Positions 45,301 to 54,300 of a DNA stretch of 64,000 bases are shown piece by piece. A model generated the notes under the pieces. That model was not told where the DNA came from. It ran no database searches and worked only from the letters and a program-made list of their open reading frames with translations. The DNA is from Micropterix aruncella (Eukaryota > Arthropoda > Insecta > Lepidoptera > Micropterigidae). The stretch is taken from positions 1,156,596 through 1,220,595 of the forward strand of contig OX155976.1 of NCBI GenBank assembly GCA_944548615.1. Direction: 5' to 3'. A program made the translations under genes and the position numbers. The stretch's first letter is position 1. Every line of letters begins with the position of its first letter.

Positions 45301-48300
45301 CCCAGCACGATATCTAGGAAAAAGTGATATGAAAGAATGAATGACTTTTAAACACTTAAAAATGTGATTAAATACTCACATACATACATTATAAAATACA
45401 GTACTGCATAGTAAAATTGGAGCAGAGGGGTGACGTTACCATTATGTTTTTTAAGACTTCAAAAAAAAAAAAAAAAAAGAATGAGGTTATCAATTCAGTT
45501 ATATTTCGTTTTTTAATGTTTGTTACCACAGAACTACCACAGAATTTATGAACCGATTTGAAAAAAATCTTTTTTTATTTGAAAGGATATACTTCCAGAT
45601 TGGTCCCATTTGTATAAAAAAAATTGTTCCGATGATGGGATCCACAAGGAATTGAGGGAACTTCTCAAATATAGCTTCTTCTTCTTCTTGTCATAGTGCC
45701 TCTCCTAGAGGAGGTTGGCTGTCAGCTCTGTTAATTTTTGCTTCTCTTGGGCCAAGCGAATTAGTTCTTCTACGCTTGAGACGGTTGTCCACTTTCGGAT
45801 GTTGCAGAACCAAGACTTTTTTATTCTTCCAGCCCGTCGTTTACCGCAAACTTTCCCCATAATAATGAGCTGAAGCAGAGGTATCTCTCATGTCTCAGCA
45901 CGTGGCCCAGGTACGCCACTTTCCTTTGCTTTATAATGGGTAAAAGTTCGCTATCTCTAGCGACAAGTTGGAGTACTCTAATAAGTTGAAGTACTTTCTG
46001 GATCCAGCTTATGCGGAGCATTCTCCGGTAGCACCACATCTCAAATGCTTTAAGACGCTTCTGGGTGTCAGCTTTCAGGGTTGAAGCTTCGCTACCATAA
46101 AACACCACAGGCCACACATAGCAATGGAGAATTCGTATTCGAAGCTTGATGTCAAGTTTCCGGCCTACATATTACCTTTTCCATTTTCTTAAAAGATGCT
46201 CGGGCGATTTCAATCCGGGTACGAATTTCTTGTTTGCAGTTCCATTCTTCGTTTACCTACACACCGAGGTATTTGTACTGCTAGACTTGCTCTAAATCTA
46301 TCTTATGAAGTTGAAAATTTACATGCTGGTTCAGTACTGATGAAAATGACTAAATAACTTTTTAAGTTTGACGTTTGCAACGATGCCGCTCTAAAGGTAT
46401 GTCCCCACGAGTGTGCTTTCGTTTTCATCTTGCGTCGTCACTTTCATTTTCTAGTCATCCCTTTTTAAAGTCGCTTTCACATTGACGCATGTGCTATGCT
46501 AGTATCAATTGCATGCATCAGAGGAAAGCGCAAGATAAAGACGAAAGCGCACGGGACATACCTTTAGTACCTATTAACGATAGCATAGCACAGCAAATGA
46601 CTCGAAATCTTGGTAGCCAGTTAGCATGCAGCGCTTGAGCGCTACGGTTGTAAAAGGTCTGTACGGGCACACTGTACCGACAAAGCAGTAGATGCACTCC
46701 CGAGCGACAAGGCATTGCGGGGATAGGGTGCGAGAGAAGCGAGCAGAGAAGTACGTCTCGACGGACGCCTTTGGCATCTGCGTCGACGGAGTGTCGGCAA
46801 TTTGAAAGCCCTTAGCACTCGTGACGTAGATCGCTTCGATTCCAATTTTGTTCTCAGAGACGCTACTATCTGGTATACCGTGATATGGGTCTGAGGCGTG
46901 AATGAATACGATTAGCCTACACGTGTCATAAAACTATGAAGAAATTTCGTAAGTAAAAACAAAGTTATTTGATTCAACCTTGTAACGATCCTTAACCCTT
47001 CAAGCCCCGCGACTTGGATATCGAAGTCATGGGGCTTGAAGGGTTAAGTATCGTACATGCAAGTCAACAAATGCATTGAATTCCAGTGAAATGCACTGAT
47101 ACCAATACAGCCATTGTTCTACCTCGTGCAGCGATGAATCAACAAGATTTTAACTACTGTGTCAAATCAGTTACATAGAACATCAATTTTACTCGGAATA
47201 TTTTGGATTGCATCATTTTTCGGCCTTTATAAGGCGGCGAAAACATGACCAAGACCAATTTCTCGAATGATCACGTCCCCCAAGACAGCGACGGCAACAC
47301 CCGGCACTTCTCTTACGAGTTAAGTCAACGGGTCCGGCTATTTTGGGTACCTTTTCCTTCCTTCCTCAGATCGAGACGAGCAAGTCTCTACTCCCACAGT
47401 CTGTACGCATCAGTCTGTACTCCCACAGACTCGAGCCGTGCCGAGTACGAGATACTCGGAGCACAATTACAATCCTTATCCGTACCTTCAGGCAGATAGC
47501 AACTACATTCGCGTCAACCTCTATCCTATTCGGGAAGCGTTAGAAACTGGCAATACAGCTCTCAATAAATACCTTCCGACTTTTAATACGGAGATAACCT
47601 GCAAGTTCACACCACCTACTCACATCAAACAACTTGGAGTCTAGTGAGGGGTGGCCCGTCACAACCTCTTCCTTATGTCGGTTTTGGTAAAAACTTACCA
47701 TATCATACTAGGTGAGTACTTACGCCACAGTATACCAAGACAACAGTAGACTATCTCTCGAGCGACAGGGCATTGCGGAAAGAGGGTGCGAGAAAAGCGG
47801 GCAGAGGGGTACGTCTCGATGAACGCCTTTAGTCAATAGTCGTTTATTCATCCAAAATTGCAAATACAGTTGTATGTCATAATCCTAATCGTTTTAAAAC
47901 ACAATGATTAAAATATAAATGTAATAAAGAATTCCTTCTTTTTCTTCAAATCATTAAAACCAATACTAAATAAGTCAGACGAAATAAAAGAAAAATAAAT
48001 GCTCAATGTCATACGTAAAATGGCAAAAAAACATTTAACTACAAAACCTTTCTCAATAATTGAGAAAGCTTCAGATTGGATTCTGGAGGTAGATTCAGTC
48101 TCTAAGAAGTATAAATTCCCTGAAAGTCTCGGATCCACAACCCTCCGTCCAGATATAACTCTTTACTCTCTATCTCGGAAGGTGGGCCACCTTGTAGGTG
48201 GCCCTTATTAAGGGCCTTATTAAGGCCCTTATTAAAGGCCTTATTGTAGAATTAACTGTTCCATGGGAATCAAATATCCCAAAAGACCACAAGTGGAAAT

Positions 48301-51300
48301 TAAATAAATACCATGATCTCGCAAATGCGGTAACCTGGAACGGCTTCACTGTTCACCTTTACGCGGTGCAAGTTGGCGCTCGTGGCCTGCCAGCTAAATC
48401 TCTATTTCACCTATTTAAAGACCTTTGCCTTTCCAGAAAAATAATCAACTCTTTCCTAGAAAAAATATCTAAAACTGCGATTTGCGCATCTTAAATTCTA
48501 TGGCTTCGAAGGGGGAGTGAATGGGTAGTAAGGTAAACGCTCACGTGGCAAGCCTCTATCCTAAACCTACCACAGCCGGTTGTTAGTCCGGAATCCACTG
48601 CTCACCCCCCAGAAGTGTAAAAAATAGTATTACGATGGGCCCGACTCCGGTCGGTGAATTCCATGGCAGCTCCATTATAAATGTATTGCTACGAGGTTAA
48701 CCTTGTATTTTTTAATATAAGAATAATAGAGGTATATTAGAAATATGGTATTTTTTATAATAAACATATAATAATAATAAAAAACTATTTCAAAATAAAA
48801 AAGGCGAGCTTATTGCCTTGCTTATTGCCTTGTCTATCAGCTAACCTATAGCTTAAGTTTATAATATAATTTGTTACGTTGGCTACACAAAAGAATACTA
48901 AAATGAAAAAGAAATAGAATAGAATACATATACCTATATTAAAGGTATTGTAATATTTTCCTCGAGGTCGTCTTATCTTATAAATAGCATGTGCGATTAG
49001 CCAGTGTTTAACTCGATATTAAAATATTTTTGGTTCTAAATCTCGTATTGTCATCGGCAGGTTATTAACGCGTTAGGGTTACGAGCAGGTAAAGGCTGGA
49101 GGCATTCGAACGTTTGCATATCCGCGTGGGCCGAGTAGCGGACATCTGGCGGCCACATTCGAGCCCTTACGACTCGTGACATATTCGCCTCGATTTCCAT
49201 TTTGTTCTAAGAGAAGCTACTGTCTGTTATACTGTGCTTATGCTACAACTTAGGGTGCGACTCCCTAAATGTTGAAGCGAAATGAAAGGTTACCTTAGCT
49301 GCGCTGAGAATAGGCCGAGAGCGCAACTCCTTGGTCCACTCTCCAGTGGCGAGGGCGCTGCCGCCATTTCCCAGCACCAGTTTCTCGGCCGGCAGAACGC
49401 GTCCCGGGATGCGCATCAGCTCCTTCTCCAGGCGCATATCCCAGTCTTTAAGTTCTTGTGTCACCTGTAGGTCAAAATTAACGTTAAAGCATCTTTTGGC
49501 AACCTTCTGCGCCGGAGAAATGCAGGCGGCGCCGATAGGACCGACGGCGAAACTAAAAGCAATTAATTTGGTCATCTATACTAATATTATAAAGATAAAG
49601 TTTGGGACGTTGTAGGAAGGAATCTCTGGATCTACTGAACCGATTTCGAAAATTCTTTTACCAATAGAAAGCCACGTTATTTGTAAGTGTAGGGGGTCGG
49701 GGGTAGTGGGTACGTTCAGGTACGCAACGCTGAACTACTGGCCTGCACCTCGAGTCCAACATATACGTCCACGTCTTCCTCTGGTCTGCCGTAGCGGACC
49801 AGGGAGGAACCCACCCAGGCTTGCTGGATGGGTCGTACCCCCGGACAACGCTAGTGGTTGAAAACGGGCGTCGCAACATTTACAAACATACCCCGAACCA
49901 CTAGCAGCTAAATATGAGGGCGACCACCTGGACGGGGACACTCCCACCCGACCGGTGTTTCCTCCACCTAAAACATAATACTCCTACCAACCTCCTATGA
50001 TCCAAAAAGTCAGTTCCCCTCCCTTCTAACAATCCTGCCCCCACGTCCACTCCTACCCTCCCTCGTAACCCCTCCCCTAATCCAAGGTGAATCTTTTCGT
50101 GCCGATGGATGCATGGCTGTGAGAGAGCACAGTCTCAAACGAAAGACCTCGGGAACCGGGCGAAACCCGTTGTATCATAGCCTTATTCACGCAAGCGGGG
50201 CCCTGCGTGAACGGACAAATATTTCCCTAGCTACTCGTGGGAACAAAAATGAAAAAAGCCAACATAAAAAATCCAAATGAAGAAAAGGAGGAGAACATAG
50301 AACATACGCCCACCTTAGATGAGACGGCGCAAGCTGAAGCACTAAGGGAGGCGAAAAGAAAAACCAAGAGAGAAACGGCTGTGAAGGAGCCATTGAAGCT
50401 AGTTTGTCCACTAGAAACTGGGGTACCAACAACAGGAACCCCGGCCAAGGTGGACAAGCTGGAGACGATGAAGCCTTCAACAGCTGGGTCCTCAAAACAG
50501 ACCACAGAGACAGCTAAGAGCGGGACACACGTTGAACCCTCAAAGCAAGTCATCGATCCCGGCTGGGAGATCAGGTGCAAACGCAAGGGGAAACCTGCCC
50601 AGACCGGAAAAGACCAACCTCTGAGAATGAGTTTTTCAGAGGAAGAGGCAGCGGCTCCAGAAGCGAAGAGAAGCAGGAAGCCGCGCCGCTGGAAACAAAA
50701 AGGAGGTCGAAGCCCCTAAAGGACAGGGCGAGGGAGCGACGACCCCAGCGGTACAAAACCAGGCGAAAACCAAGAGGGCCCGCCTGGACGAAACCATTTC
50801 CCCTAGAGGCGACCAAAAGAAGCGCAAGACGGACGCTCAGGGGTCAAAACAACTCTCCACCTACGCGGCGGCAGCAGCGACAGACCTGGCAGTGGCGATC
50901 ACCAACTCACGCACGGACAGACTGACGCAGCAAGACGCTCAGGAGGTGGAACGCAAGATCGGAGATGCCATCTACCAGATAGCCATCGAGACCGATCTTG
51001 ATACAGAAGCGCAGGCCCCAGCGTTCTCAGGTAGACCCAACTTTGTGGATGGTTACCTAAAGCTGTGGTGCCAAGACGCCAATACGAAGGCATGGCTGAC
51101 AAAGTGGCTGGAGACGGCCACGCTCCAAAACGGAGACCATCTGGTCGGGAAGAGAGAGGACGAGATGGTCAGAAACGTAAGGTGCGGTATCCTAATACCA
51201 GCTCTAGAGGAGAACCTCACCAAAATTGGAAGGGTCCTAAACTTCCAAAACCAATGGGCCATGGTGAGAAAGTGGACGCTACACCAGGCAATAACACTAA

Positions 51301-54300
51301 AGACCAAGAAGTGCACACTACTTCTGGTGGGAATCCCGGAGGACGTTGTACCTACTGTGTTGGAAAGGGATAGAAGACTGAGCTACTTATGTGGTACGGT
51401 CTATATCCGTTTCCAACACGGCGGGGGACATTTCCGAGATTTCCCACCGGAAAAGAACAACCCACAAGAGGGCAAGACGGACGAGGAAAACAAAGAGAGC
51501 GAGAGCGAGTCTGCCAAAAAGTCCGCACCCTCTGCAATGGAGACAGACGAACCCACGGAATCCGATGTCGAGGAAGGCATACTGCTGGACTCCGAAGACG
51601 AAGAGGGCCTACCAAAGGGGATAAGTTTCCTGGACCTAAAGGGGCAAGGGGAAAAGAAGCATTCCTCCAATGCTTCCTTCCCTCTGTAAGGTCCTCCAGG
51701 TTAACCTCCAGCACAGCGAATCTGCAACGGCTCAACTTCGGAAATGGCTGGAGGTTAACCCAACCGCTATAGCCCTGATCCAAGAGCCGTGGATCAGAAA
51801 CACACGCATAAACGGACTCAACAACACCGGAGGTAATATATTCTATAATACACAAAACAAACCTAGAACCTGTATACACATATCCCGAAACATAATGGCA
51901 CAACCACTAACTGAATTCATTTCCAGAGACGTGTGTGCCATAAAATTACTAACAACACAAAACTCAAGACTGCCGGAGATAGTTCTCGCGTCCGTCTACA
52001 TGGCGGCAGAAGACGAACCACCTCCTACGGAAATGAACAACCTCGTACGTTACTGCGAACGTGCAGGGCTTGAACTGGTCATATCTGCGGACTGCAATGG
52101 CCACCACAACTATGGGGAATGGAAACAAACAACAACAGGGGTAACAATCTTGTTGAATACCTTACGACAACTAACCTAGACATACTCAACACAGGATCAA
52201 AACCAACTTTTGTCACTCGTAGATGTAACACTATAATTGACATTACCTTAAGCACAGGACTGGCAGCTCAACACGTGTCCAACTGGCAGGTGTCGGATGA
52301 ACTATCGTGCTCCGACCACAGATGGATTCGGTATGATCTGACAGCAGATACACAAACACCTACACCCAGAAGAAATCCAAGACGCACCGACATCAAGGCG
52401 TATAAGGAACTTCTCGCAGGTAAAATAGAAAGCAACACAAAAACACACAGACCAAACAACACAGTAGAGTTAGAGGAACAGGTAAAGTCACTCACAAAAA
52501 AATTGACTGCTACGAAAACACATGCCCACTATCGACACCATCAACTACTGGAAAATGCAATAACAGTAGCTGGTGGGGTCCAGAGTTGGAACGCCTAAGA
52601 ACAAAAATGAGGAAACAGCTAAACAGAGCTACGAACACAAAATCTGATGAAGACTGGGACAAATACAAAACAACCAAATCAGAATACAAAAAGAGAATAG
52701 ACACAGAAGATCAGCCTCATGAAGGAACTTCTGCGACAATATATCCACAATTACCCAAGCAAATAGAACAAGGAAGATCATGGCCGATCAACCAAAACAA
52801 TTACTGGGCACTCTGAGAAGGAAAGACAACAGCACTACCAGTAACCCGGCCGAGACCGAAAGTCTACTGGTAGAAACGCACTTCCCAGGTTGCAGAGTAG
52901 TTGACAAACAAGAATGGGACGTACAAACAGAAAACTATCATCCGACCGAAAACGAGTGGAAGATAGCGGAGCATATAACGGAACGGACCAAAACAGCCTG
53001 GGCAACGAACAGTTTCAACAACTTCAAATCACCAGGACTAGATGGAATATACCCAGCCCTCCTAAAATGGGGAGGAGACAAACTAATCGAACAACTAGCA
53101 AGCATACTATGTAGCTGCATCGCCTTTAGATACATCCCACAGAAATGGAGAGAAGTAAAGGTGATCTTTCTACCAAAACCAGGGAAAACTGATTACACAG
53201 ACCCGAAATCTTTCAGACCCATTAGCCTTACCTCCTTCATGCTAAAAACACTAGAAAGACTATGCGACAGAGAACTGAAGGACACAGCACTTAAAAACAT
53301 AGGTATCCACCCGAACCAACACGCATACACACAAGGCAAATCGACAGAGTCAGCACTGCATGCCGTTGTAAACAATATAGAAACTGCACTAGCAAGGAAA
53401 AACTCCTGCCTAGGCACCTTCATCGACATAGAAGGAGCGTTCGATAAGACAAATTTCAGTAGCATTCAACAAGCTCTAAACAGACATCAAACCGAACCAT
53501 TGATTACAGAATGGATAATGAACATGCTAAGAAAGAGAATAATCAGGCTATCTGAAAACCAAAATCAACAGGCGCTCGTGATGAGAGGATGCCCACAAGG
53601 AGGAGTACTCTCGCCACTTCTATGGAACCTGGTAGTAAACGACCTGATAACAAAACTAAACAACAATCATTTCCTAACAATAGGATATGCAGATGATCTA
53701 GTAATAATGATCAACGGACTAGTAACAAGCACATTGTGCGATCTTACACAAACAGCTTTGAAAATAATAGAGAAATGGTGCAAGGAGAATGACCTATCGG
53801 TAAATCCAAAAAAGACCGACACCATTCTCTTCACACATAAACGGAAATTGGGTACATACAAAATGCCAACCTTGTTTGGATCCAGACTAACGCTTTCTAA
53901 AGAAGTAAAGTACCTAGGAATAACTTTGGACGAAAAACTAAACTGGAATAAACACCTAGATAACAAACTAAACAAAGCAACAGTCGCCTTCTGGCAATGC
54001 CGAAGAATGGTGGGCAAGAAATGGGGACTAGCCCCACACATTATACTGTGGTTGTACAAAATGATAATAATACCAATGATAAGCTACGGAGCTGTATTAT
54101 GGTGGCCCCGCACCCAACTCACTACTGCAATTAACAAATTACAGGAAGTGCAAAGGCTAGCATGTATAGCAGCGACCGGCTGCATGAGAACAATCCCGAC
54201 AGCGGCGCTGGAAATCATGCTAGGGCTTCTATACCACTACACTTACATACACAAAAAGAAGCAGCCGCAACGGCTACTCGTCTAAAGAATCTAAACTTAT

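Larger units (their letters stand above)
45314..49293 (-). other. piwi intron, 4.0 kb
   Basis: Holds an RTE-like fragment (45670-46330), a MITE (46394-46564), family A pieces (46670-46880, 47727-47835, 49100-49240), a 48-bp palindrome (46996-47043) and a retrotransposon remnant (48000-48700). A pair of overlapping frames at 47245-47644 has no domain I recognise. Confidence 0.8.

Noticed and set aside
47245..47644. Two overlapping frames of 68-84 codons
   Set aside because: No domain, no homologous copy in the window; composition is not clearly coding.
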